Source: UBA1206 sp045643125
Lineage (GTDB): Bacteria; Bacillota; Clostridia; Oscillospirales; CAG-382
DNA length: 18,625 bases
Assembly (NCBI GenBank): GCA_045643125.1
Contig: JAZUKE010000097.1
Span: 1-18,625, forward strand
Direction: 5' to 3'
Shown here: piece by piece, positions 1-8,143 of the stretch
Position numbering within the stretch: the stretch's first letter is position 1
Layout: each line of letters begins with the position of its first letter
Translations under genes and position numbers: made by a program
The notes under the pieces: model-generated
The model's input: only the letters and a program-made list of their open reading frames with translations
Databases searched by the model: none
What the model was told of the DNA's origin: nothing

Positions 1-1413
1 AGGATTCCAATGCTTTGTTACCTCAGAGAACGGCAATGCCGGAATATCCAATTTGATCTCACCGTCTGCATCTCGCTTCAATATACAAAGCTTTTCAAAT
101 TCTGGAATCAACTCATAAACAAGCTTGTTATCGGTCTTTACGTCACAAGGCAGCAAGGATGCATAAAAACGCAGAATGCTCTGCAAGGAACATCTGTACT
201 TGAACTGATTGTATGCCCAATGTGCATCTCCAAAAAGCGATTGACAATCGAACATTTGGCAATCAAACTTGCCGTCATCATTCGCACTGTATCCGACGTA
301 TACCGGGCCTGAGCCATCGTATGGATTATATCGCTTTTGATTGTGCTCATATACGGTTAGTGTTGCAAGCCATCTGCCCGCATTGGGACGGTCGGGTAGC
401 TGTTTTGGAGTATGCTCCGAATCGGGACGGCTCTTGCGCAAAACATCATTCAGCATTTGATTCATAATAAACAAAAGCATAGTCGCCTTTTGCTTATCGG
501 ACATCTCTGCAAAATCATCACGTTTCGTCAGCGGTTCAATGCGTTTCCAAACGATCTCCCATACCTGAGATGCATATTTATCGGCAAGCTTTTCTTGGGC
601 GGGGATATCTCCAAAGGCATCCTCATATCTTTGCACGAAGCAACGGGTATAGACAAGCCCTCCCGTTGTTCTGCCCATCAGCTCGCCTCGAATTAAAACA
701 TCAATGATGGGTTCAATATATGCACTGGGCATACCCATCATATCGGCAATACCGCGTACGGATACGGGATTTTCGTATGCCAAATTCAAAATGTTGGCTT
801 CAATATCCGAATGCATAAGCGAGAACGGTTCGTCATTAAGTCCGCCATTGCCCCATATGCCAATGGATGCTGTTTTCGGTTCGTAACTGATCTGCGAATA
901 TTTTTCCATATTTTCAAGTCCCTCTTTGATCTGATCTCGTGCCGTGGAAAGTCGGGAAAGTACCGTTCCGCGCGGAATACCAAGCTCTTTTGAAATCTGT
1001 TCAACCGTTTGTCCGTGAACGTAGTGGCGTACTGTGACCTCGCGATAAATACGGATCAATCGACCGATCTCTCGGCGTACCGATTCGTATTCCTCGGTCT
1101 TGCGCTCAGCTTCTTCTTTTTCCTCGAATTCGTTGTAGGTTTCGCTGATAGCGCCGTCACAATATTCTACAAGCTCCGCCTTATATTTTTCACGAAGCCA
1201 GGCGTTATATTTGTTTTTGAGAACTGAGGACAGAAATCCCTTTGGATATTCAACGTTTTCACCCTTACTGATTTTCACGAGCAATATCGCAAGAGTGTCT
1301 TGCACCAAGGTATCAATGTCTGCACAATCGTTATATTGCTTTTCAGCAAGACGATAGAGGTATTCCAAATATTCACCGCACTGCTTCTCAAAATCCTTGT
1401 CAAATCCGATCAT
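1..1413 (-). CDS. sigma-70-family (ECF-like) factor with long C-terminal extension, partial
   Basis: The reading frame is open from the ATG at 1413 to the window edge (471 codons, no stop), so the 3' end is missing. The start is set by an AGGAGG at 1421-1426, 7 nt upstream. Residues about 10-75 resemble a sigma region 2. Residues about 110-165 look like sigma region 4, with a helix-turn-helix around TVEQISKELGIPRGTVLSRL (136-155). Residues about 203-257 look like a second, winged-helix-type DNA-binding segment (SVRGIADMMGMPSAYIEPII). The remaining 200+ residues are an uncharacterised globular extension with many Tyr, Trp and Cys residues (for example QSLFGDAHWAYNQFKYRC). Ordinary ECF factors are about 160-200 residues, so this is more than twice as long. 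It presumably directs RNA polymerase to a dedicated promoter set; no anti-sigma gene is visible. The sigma assignment is fairly safe; the role of the extension is unknown. Confidence 0.8.
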   Translation of the reverse strand, partial: MIGFDKDFEKQCGEYLEYLYRLAEKQYNDCADIDTLVQDTLAILLVKISKGENVEYPKGFLSSVLKNKYNAWLREKYKAELVEYCDGAISETYNEFEEKEEAERKTEEYESVRREIGRLIRIYREVTVRHYVHGQTVEQISKELGIPRGTVLSRLSTARDQIKEGLENMEKYSQISYEPKTASIGIWGNGGLNDEPFSLMHSDIEANILNLAYENPVSVRGIADMMGMPSAYIEPIIDVLIRGELMGRTTGGLVYTRCFVQRYEDAFGDIPAQEKLADKYASQVWEIVWKRIEPLTKRDDFAEMSDKQKATMLLFIMNQMLNDVLRKSRPDSEHTPKQLPDRPNAGRWLATLTVYEHNQKRYNPYDGSGPVYVGYSANDDGKFDCQMFDCQSLFGDAHWAYNQFKYRCSLQSILRFYASLLPCDVKTDNKLVYELIPEFEKLCILKRDADGEIKLDIPALPFSEVTKHWNP

Positions 1414-1495
1414 AGAGGTTCCTCCTTTCTGCCGTCATCGGCTGTTTTACCCTATTAGTTGCAGAAAAATATGGTTGATTTGCTGTTTTAATAAA

Positions 1496-1524
1496 ATTAT
1501 AGCATATCGGATACGTCTATGCAA
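1496..1524 (-). promoter_or_regulatory. sigma-A-type promoter of the long sigma-factor gene
   Basis: On the minus strand, TTGCAT (1524-1519), a 17-bp spacer and TATAAT (1501-1496) match the vegetative consensus. Transcription would start near 1488, giving a leader of about 75 nt. The leader contains a small GCCG-ATGA-CGGC hairpin before the ribosome binding site. Confidence 0.7.
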
Positions 1525-1610
1525 TATTCACGAAGCATTCGAAGGTGCTTGTAAAACGTAGACTGATTCATGCCATAATCGTGTGACCACTGCTTTTTGC
1601 TTCCTTTTTT
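1497..1610 (-). pseudogene. short open remnant upstream of the sigma gene, possible helix-turn-helix fragment
   Basis: A 37-codon open stretch with no start codon of its own runs between an in-frame TAG (1613-1611) and a TAA (1499-1497). The translation contains QWSHDYGMNQSTFYKHLRML, which reads like the recognition-helix end of a small DNA-binding or replication/mobility protein, finishing in CIDVSDML. A further in-frame TAA lies upstream, so nothing intact remains. The remnant overlaps the sigma-gene promoter. It may be coincidental; I rate it as a weak relic call. Confidence 0.25.
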
Positions 1611-1664
1611 CTATACGCCGACTTATTTGGCGGTTACAATGCAAACAGAATAGGGCAAAAGAGT

Positions 1665-1703
1665 AAAAGTGTACTTTTATCCGAAAGATGAGAGTACACT
1701 TTT
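1665..1703 (-). terminator. possible terminator of the dnaA-gyrA-PPTase operon
   Basis: There is a perfect 10-bp inverted repeat, AAAAGTGTAC (1665-1674) and GTACACTTTT (1694-1703), separated by 19 nt. It lies about 55 nt beyond the stop codon of the last operon gene. On the minus strand the stem ends in a run of T (TTTTACTCTTTT). The stem is AT-rich and the loop long, so it would be a weak intrinsic terminator. It could instead be an operator or a repeat relic. Confidence 0.4.
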
Positions 1704-1758
1704 GTAATAGTAATTATTTATGCTGCGAAGCAATATATCATTTCGCGTCAGCGTGCGA

Positions 1759-2295
1759 TCACGCCGAATAGTCTCCCACGATGATGAAGAAATACTCGCT
1801 TGCCGACGGGATCGACACGTTAAATTTCTTTATGGGGATACCGTTGATCTTGCTGTAAAAGCGTTCGCCGTCGGTGACGGAGAAGTTCGCAAAGTCGGCA
1901 AGTCCCTTGCCGGTGAATTTGCAGTACGCTTCCTTACGCACCCAGATCTTCGCAAATCTCACGCCGGTGTCGTCGCCCTCGTGGACGTAGTCGGCTTCCT
2001 CATCGGTGAAAAAGCGCTCCGCCATCGTGGTGAAATCGGTCTTGCTTTCGGTAAAACGGCTGATACGCTCGCCGTCGATGCCGATAACGGTGTCGGAAAT
2101 GGCGCAGATCATATAATTTTCGACCGTCGTGACGCTTATGTGCTTGTTTATGTTCTTCACCGTCGGTTTGCCCTTGGGCGAATATTCGATATCAATATCC
2201 GGGTTGTTGAAATGCTCGCGCAGTGCGTTGAGCAGCGTCGCGTGACGGACTTCCTTGCTCGGATTGTTTTCCAGAATAAGAGTTGTTACTGCCAT
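1759..2295 (-). CDS. 4'-phosphopantetheinyl transferase superfamily protein
   Basis: This enzyme should transfer 4'-phosphopantetheine from coenzyme A to a serine of an acyl- or peptidyl-carrier protein in the cytoplasm. The signatures are clear: GKP at residues 42-44, the metal-binding GIDGE (Asp74, Glu76), and the WVRKEAYCK motif (Trp118, Lys121, Glu122, Lys126). From the ATG at 2295 the protein has 178 residues, compact compared with Sfp (about 220). I chose this start because AGGA lies 9 nt upstream and it follows the gyrA stop by a single base; an in-frame ATG at 2364 would overlap gyrA by 23 codons. It is the last gene of the replication operon and is probably translated by coupling to gyrA. 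Its carrier-protein partner is not in the window, so whether it serves fatty-acid synthesis (AcpS role) or secondary metabolism cannot be said. Confidence 0.85.
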   Translation of the reverse strand: MAVTTLILENNPSKEVRHATLLNALREHFNNPDIDIEYSPKGKPTVKNINKHISVTTVENYMICAISDTVIGIDGERISRFTESKTDFTTMAERFFTDEEADYVHEGDDTGVRFAKIWVRKEAYCKFTGKGLADFANFSVTDGERFYSKINGIPIKKFNVSIPSASEYFFIIVGDYSA

Positions 2296-2296
2296 T

Positions 2297-4861
2297 TTAT
2301 TCGTTCCTTTCGGTATCTGTATCGTTTTCTTCGTCATTTTCGGGGAAGACTTCGGCTTCCGCACCGTTTTCCGCGTTGTCCGACGATGCTTCTTCTTCCT
2401 TTACGGTCTTGACCTTGGTAAAGCCCGTGACCTTGGAGCCTTCGGCAGTACGCATAGCGATGACGCCGGACGTCGTTCTGCCGTAAACGGGGATCTCGCT
2501 GACAGCCGTTCTGATGATGATGCCCTCGTCGGTGATTATCATACAGTCGTCGCCGTCCTCGACAAGCTCAAGACCTACAAGCTCGCCCGTCTTTTCGTTT
2601 ATCCTGTGGCAGATTATGCCTTTGCCGCCTCTGTTCTGAACGGGGAAATCCTCGAGCCGCGTCCGCTTGCCGAATCCGCCCTCGGTGACGGTGAGCACGG
2701 TGATGAGCGAGGTATCGGCAGGTACGGAGACCGCGCCGACAACGACCGTTTCGCGGTCAATGTTCATCAGCTTGACGCCTCTTGCCTGTCTGCCCATCGC
2801 CCTGACGTCGTTTTCGTCGAATCTTATCGCCATACCGTCTTTGGTGGCGGCAAGGATCGTGTTCGTCCCGTCCGTCTTCATAACATACAGCAATTCGTCG
2901 CCTTCGTCAAGAGTTATCGCAAAAATTCCCGTGGATCTTTTTGTGTTGTACTCGCTGAGAGCCACTCTCTTGACGACGCCGTTCTTCGTTACCATAACGA
3001 GATATTCGTGATCGGTAAAGCCCGTTATGGGGATAGCCGTCGTTATCGTTTCGCCCTCGGAAAGCGAGAGCAGGTTGACGATGTTCGTTCCCTTTGCCGT
3101 CCTGCCCGCTTCGGGGATCTCGTAGCATTTTTTGATATACATTTTGCCGAGGTTGGAGAACATAAGCAAAAAGTCGTGCGAATGTGAGATATACACGTTG
3201 CTTACGAAATCTTCCTCTTTCGTGGACATCGCCGTGATGCCTCTGCCGCCGCGTCTCTGCGACGTGTACGTTTCGGCGGGAAGACGCTTGACGTAACCCG
3301 CGTTGGTCACGGTGATGACGCAGTCCTCGCGGTCGATGAGGTCTTCGATGAGTATGTCGTCCTCGGCTTCTTCAATGGCGGTGCGTCTGTCGTCGCCGTA
3401 TTTGGCTTTGATATCCGCCATATCGTCCTTGATTATCTGTTTTACCTTGCCTTCGTCGGCGAGGATGCCCTTGTATTCCTCTATCTTTGCGTAAAGCTCG
3501 ATCAGATGATCTTCTATCTTCTTTCTTTCCATTCCGGAAAGTCTGCCGAGCGTCATATCGACTATCGCCTGCGCCTGCACCTCGTCAAGCCCGAAGCGCG
3601 CCATAAGGTTCACCTTGGCGTCGGCAACGGAATCGGAAGCGCGGATAATGCGTATCACTTCGTCGATATAGTCGATCGCTATCTTGAAGCCCTCGTAGAT
3701 GTGGGCTTCTTTTTCTGCTTTTTCAAGCTCGTATTTTATCTTTCTCGTGATGACTTCTTCCTGGTACTTCACATAGCACTGAAGAAGCGGCTTGAGACCG
3801 AGCGTCTTCGGCTGGTTGTCAACGAGAGCGAGCATATTTATGGCGCAGGTGTCCTGGAGCTGGGTGTATTTGTAGAACAGATTAAGCACTACCTGCGGAT
3901 TCGCGTCGCGCTTAAGCTCCACGACGATCCTCATACCGTTTTTGCCGCCGGATTCGTTGCGGATATCCGAAACTCCCTCTATCCTCTTGTCGCGGACGAG
4001 CTGCGCCATATTCGCAAGCAGCATAGAACGGTTCACCTGGTACGGAAGTTCGGTTATGATTATCGAGGTCTTTCCCTTTTTCTCCTCGAATTCGGCTTTA
4101 CCTCTTACCTTTACCCTGCCTCTGCCGGTAAGGTAGGCTTCTCTTATGCCGTTGGTGCCGTGGATAACGCCGTAGGTCGGGAAATCGGGGCCCTTGACGA
4201 ACTTCATAAGGTCGTCCACCGTGCAGTCGGGGTTGTCCATAAGGTAGATGCAGGCGTCAAGCACTTCGCCGAGATTGTGCGGCGGGATATTTGTTGCCAT
4301 ACCGACGGCGATACCTACCGAGCCGTTGACAAGCAGGTTCGGGTATCTTGACGGGAGCGTGACCGGCTCGACAAGGCGGTTGTCGAAGTTGGGGACAAAG
4401 TCCACCGTGTCCTTGTCGATGTCCTGCAGCATCAGATTGGCTATTTTGGCAAGCCTTGCCTCGGTGTAACGGTAAGCGGCGGCACCGTCGCCGTCTATGT
4501 TGCCGAAGTTTCCGTGTCCGTCAAGGAGCGGATAGCGCAGCGAGAAGGGCTGTACCATACGCACCATAGTGTCATATACCGCGGCGTCGCCGTGCGGGTG
4601 ATAGTGACCTATGACGTTGCCGACCGTCGTCGCCGACTTGCGGTGCTGTACGTTGTAAAACAGCTTGTCTTCGTACATAGCGAAAAGCACTCGTCTCTGA
4701 ACGGGTTTGAGACCGTCGCGCACGTCGGGCAGCGCCCTGCCGATGATGACCGACATCGCGTAGTCAATATATGAAGTGCTTATTTCTTTTTTTATGTCAA
4801 CATTCTGTATTATTTGGGATTCGTGTTCCGAATAATCAACTTCATCGAAATCGTCTGCCAT
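2297..4861 (-). CDS. gyrA: DNA gyrase subunit A
   Basis: This is the breakage-reunion subunit of gyrase, which with GyrB introduces negative supercoils using ATP. It has 854 residues. The catalytic tyrosine is Tyr132 in AAAYRYTEARL. The quinolone-determining region is at about 85-100 (YHPHGDAAVYDTMVR). The GyrA box QRRGGRG is at 535-541, which separates gyrase from ParC. The C-terminal wrapping blades follow, and then a strongly acidic tail (from about 820: EEEASSDNAENGAEAE and onward). The start has AAAGGAG 6 nt upstream. gyrB ends 15 nt before it. Oddity: the position equivalent to E. coli Ser83 is Ala93, while the Asp87 equivalent (Asp97) is kept. Ala at this site is associated with lower fluoroquinolone susceptibility in other bacteria. 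Confidence 0.98.
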   Translation of the reverse strand: MADDFDEVDYSEHESQIIQNVDIKKEISTSYIDYAMSVIIGRALPDVRDGLKPVQRRVLFAMYEDKLFYNVQHRKSATTVGNVIGHYHPHGDAAVYDTMVRMVQPFSLRYPLLDGHGNFGNIDGDGAAAYRYTEARLAKIANLMLQDIDKDTVDFVPNFDNRLVEPVTLPSRYPNLLVNGSVGIAVGMATNIPPHNLGEVLDACIYLMDNPDCTVDDLMKFVKGPDFPTYGVIHGTNGIREAYLTGRGRVKVRGKAEFEEKKGKTSIIITELPYQVNRSMLLANMAQLVRDKRIEGVSDIRNESGGKNGMRIVVELKRDANPQVVLNLFYKYTQLQDTCAINMLALVDNQPKTLGLKPLLQCYVKYQEEVITRKIKYELEKAEKEAHIYEGFKIAIDYIDEVIRIIRASDSVADAKVNLMARFGLDEVQAQAIVDMTLGRLSGMERKKIEDHLIELYAKIEEYKGILADEGKVKQIIKDDMADIKAKYGDDRRTAIEEAEDDILIEDLIDREDCVITVTNAGYVKRLPAETYTSQRRGGRGITAMSTKEEDFVSNVYISHSHDFLLMFSNLGKMYIKKCYEIPEAGRTAKGTNIVNLLSLSEGETITTAIPITGFTDHEYLVMVTKNGVVKRVALSEYNTKRSTGIFAITLDEGDELLYVMKTDGTNTILAATKDGMAIRFDENDVRAMGRQARGVKLMNIDRETVVVGAVSVPADTSLITVLTVTEGGFGKRTRLEDFPVQNRGGKGIICHRINEKTGELVGLELVEDGDDCMIITDEGIIIRTAVSEIPVYGRTTSGVIAMRTAEGSKVTGFTKVKTVKEEEASSDNAENGAEAEVFPENDEENDTDTERNE

Positions 4862-4876
4862 TAGTTTCTCCTTTTA

Positions 4877-6802
4877 TCAAACATCAATATTCAGCGCATA
4901 CTTCGCATTCTTCTCAATAAACTCTCTTCTCGGCTCGACCTTATCGCCCATAAGGAGCGAGAACATCGCGTCGGCTTCGTAAGCGTCGTCTATCGTGATG
5001 CGTTTGAGGATGCGCTTCGTCGGGTCAAGCGTGGTTTCGGCAAGCTGATCCTTGTCCATTTCGCCAAGACCTTTATATCTTTCAACGCCGATATTTGTGC
5101 CGCCGCCGAGTTTTTCGATATATTCGTCCCTTTCCTCATCGGAAAACGCATAGAACTGCTGTTTTCCCTTATACACCTTGTAAAGCGGAGGAACTGCGGC
5201 ATAGACGTGTCCCTGCTCGATGAGCGGACGCATATGACGGAAGAAGAACGTGAGGATAAGCGTTTTTATGTGTGCGCCGTCAACATCGGCATCCGCCATA
5301 ATGATTATCTTGCCGTAGCGGAGCTTTGAAATATCGAATTCGTCGCCGATACCGGTGCCGAGCGCAAGGATTATCGGCACTATCTGCACCGACGTGTATA
5401 TTTTGTCGAGCCTTGATTTTTCGACGTTCAGTATCTTGCCCCTGAGCGGAAGGATCGCCTGGAACTGCGGGTTTCTTCCGTCCTTTGCGGTACCGCCTGC
5501 GGAATCTCCCTCTACCATAAACAGCTCGGTGAATTCGGGGCGGCGTTCGTTGCAGTCGGCGAGCTTGTCGGGAAGCATAGACGATTCAAGCAGTCCTTTT
5601 CTTCTCGTAAGCTCTCTTGCCTTGCGTGCCGCTTCTCTCGCTCTTGCGGCTCCTATTGATTTTTCGATTATGATTTTGGCAGTTGACGGGTTTTCCTCAA
5701 AATATTCGGTCAGCTTGTCGTTCAGCATACCCTCGACGAGCGTTCTGACCTCGGAATTTCCGAGTTTTGCCTTGGTCTGCGACTCAAACTGCGCGTCCTC
5801 CAATTTTACGGAGATGACCGCCGTGATGCCCTCACGCGTGTCCTCGCCCTGCAGCTTTTCGTCGGCTTTGAGGATGCCGTTCTTTTTGCCGTAATCGTTC
5901 AGCACCTTCGTCAGCGCGGATTTGAAGCCCGTTTCGTGGGTACCGCCCTCGACGGTGTGCATATTGTTGGCAAATGAAAGCACCGTTTCGTTATATGTGT
6001 CGTTGTACTGTATCGCAACTTCGGCAATGGACGTTCCCTTCTGACCGGAAACGTAGATGACGTCGTTATGGATACATTCGGCACCCTTTATCTCGTTGAG
6101 ATATTCGACGAACGATCTTATGCCGCCTTCGTAGCAGAACACCTCCGGCTCTCCGCCGTCGCGCTCGTCAATGAGCGTAAGGTTCACGCCGCCGTTGAGG
6201 AACGCCTGCTCGCGCAGTCTGTTTTCGACTATCTCTTTTTCAAAAGTGACTGTCTCGAAAATGGTGTCGTCCGGGTAAAATCTTACCGTAAGCCCGTGTT
6301 TGTCGGTGTCGCCGACGACGGTGAACGGCTCGACTACCTTGCCGTATTCAAAAGCTATGCGGTATTCCTTGCCGTCGCGGTGGTTGACCGCTTCGAGACG
6401 CTTTGAAAGCGCGTTGACAACGGAAGCGCCGACACCGTGGAGACCGCCGGCTATCGCGTAACCGCCGCCGCCGAATTTGCCGCCCGCGTGGAGCGTGGCA
6501 AATATGACCTCCAGCGTGGGAAGACCGAGTTTTTCGTTTATCCCGCTCGGAACGCCTCGTCCGTCGTCTTCGACAAGCACGGAGCCGTCATTGCAGAGCG
6601 TGACCTTTATCGTGTCACAAAATCCCGCAAGTGCTTCGTCGATGGAGTTATCGACTATTTCGTATATGAGGTGATGAAGCCCCTTTATCGACGTCGTACC
6701 GATATACATACCGGGACGTTTTCTGACCGCTTCAAGCCCTTCGAGTACCTGTATCTGATTGTCACCGTATTGGGAAGCTGCTTTTTCAAATTCTTTGTCC
6801 AT
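4877..6802 (-). CDS. gyrB: DNA gyrase subunit B
   Basis: This is the ATPase and TOPRIM subunit of gyrase. It has 641 residues from the ATG at 6802, the short Gram-positive form without the enterobacterial insertion. It shows the Bergerat ATP-binding fold (EIVDNSIDEAL at about 48-58; DDGRGVP near 79-85; GGLHGVGASVVNALS near 119-133), the TOPRIM motifs EGDSAGG (431-437) and DADVDG (504-509), and the C-terminal ERYKGLGEMD. A TTG at 6805 is in frame, but the ATG is preferred because AGAGG then sits about 7 nt upstream. remB ends 4 nt before this start, so translation is likely coupled. It is in the operon between remB and gyrA. Confidence 0.98.
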   Translation of the reverse strand: MDKEFEKAASQYGDNQIQVLEGLEAVRKRPGMYIGTTSIKGLHHLIYEIVDNSIDEALAGFCDTIKVTLCNDGSVLVEDDGRGVPSGINEKLGLPTLEVIFATLHAGGKFGGGGYAIAGGLHGVGASVVNALSKRLEAVNHRDGKEYRIAFEYGKVVEPFTVVGDTDKHGLTVRFYPDDTIFETVTFEKEIVENRLREQAFLNGGVNLTLIDERDGGEPEVFCYEGGIRSFVEYLNEIKGAECIHNDVIYVSGQKGTSIAEVAIQYNDTYNETVLSFANNMHTVEGGTHETGFKSALTKVLNDYGKKNGILKADEKLQGEDTREGITAVISVKLEDAQFESQTKAKLGNSEVRTLVEGMLNDKLTEYFEENPSTAKIIIEKSIGAARAREAARKARELTRRKGLLESSMLPDKLADCNERRPEFTELFMVEGDSAGGTAKDGRNPQFQAILPLRGKILNVEKSRLDKIYTSVQIVPIILALGTGIGDEFDISKLRYGKIIIMADADVDGAHIKTLILTFFFRHMRPLIEQGHVYAAVPPLYKVYKGKQQFYAFSDEERDEYIEKLGGGTNIGVERYKGLGEMDKDQLAETTLDPTKRILKRITIDDAYEADAMFSLLMGDKVEPRREFIEKNAKYALNIDV

Positions 6803-6806
6803 CAAT

Positions 6807-7058
6807 TTACCTCTGATTCATTCTGTTTAAGGTCGATTTTGCGGATATCTGCGTGATATACACGGTATCCGTCATTTCATTGTCGCACAGTACGAACGTT
6901 TTCGGGATATCGTCGCACAGCGACACGGTTTTCATATCATCCTGCATATTTTTCAGAAAATTTCTCGTTTCGGTCGAAACGGTGGAGCTTTCCATATCGA
7001 ATATGCCTATTATTTCTTTTTCATTTATCGAAAGATTTTTTCCGATATGCACGAACAT
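6807..7058 (-). CDS. remB: RemB/YaaB-like DUF370 protein
   Basis: This 83-residue protein starts with MFVHIGKNLSINEKEIIGIFD, the typical N-terminus of the DUF370 family (B. subtilis RemB/YaaB). The B. subtilis gene occupies the same position between recF and gyrB and is linked to extracellular-matrix gene control. The ATG overlaps the recF stop (TGATG), so it is translated by coupling. The later part (LCDDIPKTFVLCDNEMTDTV) is less conserved as far as I can judge. Position plus N-terminus make the family call good. Whether it regulates biofilm genes here is inference only. Confidence 0.88.
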   Translation of the reverse strand: MFVHIGKNLSINEKEIIGIFDMESSTVSTETRNFLKNMQDDMKTVSLCDDIPKTFVLCDNEMTDTVYITQISAKSTLNRMNQR

Positions 7059-8143
7059 CAGACTACTTTACCTTCGCTTATTCTTATTATCTTTTTGATC
7101 TTTTCGTCGTTTTCGGTGTCGCAGCCTGTCATAATGAACTGACGGGAACCGAGTTTTTCGGTGATATACGCCCGTCTTGACGAATCAAGCTCACTCAGTA
7201 CGTCGTCGAACAGAAAAACGCTTTCTTCCCCCGTGTATGTCTTGGCAAGCTCGCCTTCGGCAAGCTTTATCGCAAGCACGGCGCTCCTCTGCTGTCCCTG
7301 GCTGCCGTAGCTTTTGGCGTCTTTTCCGTTTATCAGTACCGTAAAATCGTCGTGATTGCAGCCGAAAAGCGACACTTTTTTGTTTATTTCCGTTTCCCTT
7401 TTGCGTTCGTAAAGGGAAAGGCAATTTTCATACAGTTTTTCTCTTACAAATTCGTTCCCGTATTGAGTGGAATACGAAAGTACAAGCTCTTCTCTGCCTG
7501 ACGTCATCTCTTTCATATACTCGGCAGCCTTTTCGCCGAGTTTTCTGACGTAATTATAGCGGTTGAGCGTTATCAGCGCCGAAAGGGACGCGAGTTTTTC
7601 GTTGTAAATGTCAAGCATCGGCTCCGAAAGCCGCGTCACGCCCATTTTGAGCAGGTTGTTTTTCTGGATCGTGAACTTGTTGTACTCCGAAAGCGACGCC
7701 ACATAGCGCGGAAACGTCTGACATATCGCAATATCGGCGAGCTTGCGTCTGTTGTCCGGCGACGATTTCACTATCCTCAGATGATCGGGCGTGAACACCA
7801 CCGCCCGGAACAGTCCGAGGTATTCCGAAAGCCTGCTTACAAGGCAGCCGTCCTTGTAAAGAACGCGCTTTTTGTTTTTATAAAGGTACATTTCAAGCGT
7901 GTGGCTTGAAAATCTGTCGGTAAAACCGAGTTTTATATAAGATTCCGGGCAGCCGAAGCGTATCAGCTCGCGGTCTGTCTGCCCTCTGAACGATTTGCCC
8001 GACGCAAAAAGGAAGATACCTTCGAGCAGATTGGTCTTTCCCTGCCCGTTTCCTCCCGTTATCACGTTTACATTTTCGTCAAAGGTGATATGCGTATTTT
8101 CGTGATTGCGGAAGTCCTTAAGTTCGATAAAATCGGTTTTCAT
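7058..8143 (-). CDS. recF: DNA replication and repair protein RecF
   Basis: An SMC/Rad50-like ATPase that helps load RecA at gaps and stalled forks. It has 361 residues, the usual length. Walker A is GGNGQGKT (30-37), followed by the family-typical SGKSFRG (48-54). The ABC-type signature is in YGSQGQQRS (279-287), and Walker B plus D-loop is VFLFDDVLSELD (309-320). The ATG shares its A with the TGA of dnaN, and its own TGA shares an A with the remB ATG, so three genes are chained by one-base overlaps. The rlbA/yaaA S4-domain gene that lies between dnaN and recF in B. subtilis is absent; there is no room for it. Confidence 0.97.
   Translation of the reverse strand: MKTDFIELKDFRNHENTHITFDENVNVITGGNGQGKTNLLEGIFLFASGKSFRGQTDRELIRFGCPESYIKLGFTDRFSSHTLEMYLYKNKKRVLYKDGCLVSRLSEYLGLFRAVVFTPDHLRIVKSSPDNRRKLADIAICQTFPRYVASLSEYNKFTIQKNNLLKMGVTRLSEPMLDIYNEKLASLSALITLNRYNYVRKLGEKAAEYMKEMTSGREELVLSYSTQYGNEFVREKLYENCLSLYERKRETEINKKVSLFGCNHDDFTVLINGKDAKSYGSQGQQRSAVLAIKLAEGELAKTYTGEESVFLFDDVLSELDSSRRAYITEKLGSRQFIMTGCDTENDEKIKKIIRISEGKVV

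Noticed and set aside
1741..1765. GCGTG-ATCG-CACGC hairpin at the end of the phosphopantetheinyl transferase gene as terminator
   Set aside because: It overlaps the stop codon and lacks a T-run. The stem-loop at 1665-1703 is the better candidate.
2255..4351. Long open frames on the plus strand opposite gyrA
   Set aside because: They are antisense shadows of a high-GC third-position gene. They have no ribosome binding sites and their translations are low-complexity Val/Arg/Asp-rich sequence.
2297..4861. Assignment as ParC (topoisomerase IV)
   Set aside because: A complete GyrA box (QRRGGRG), the neighbouring gyrB and the operon position indicate gyrase.
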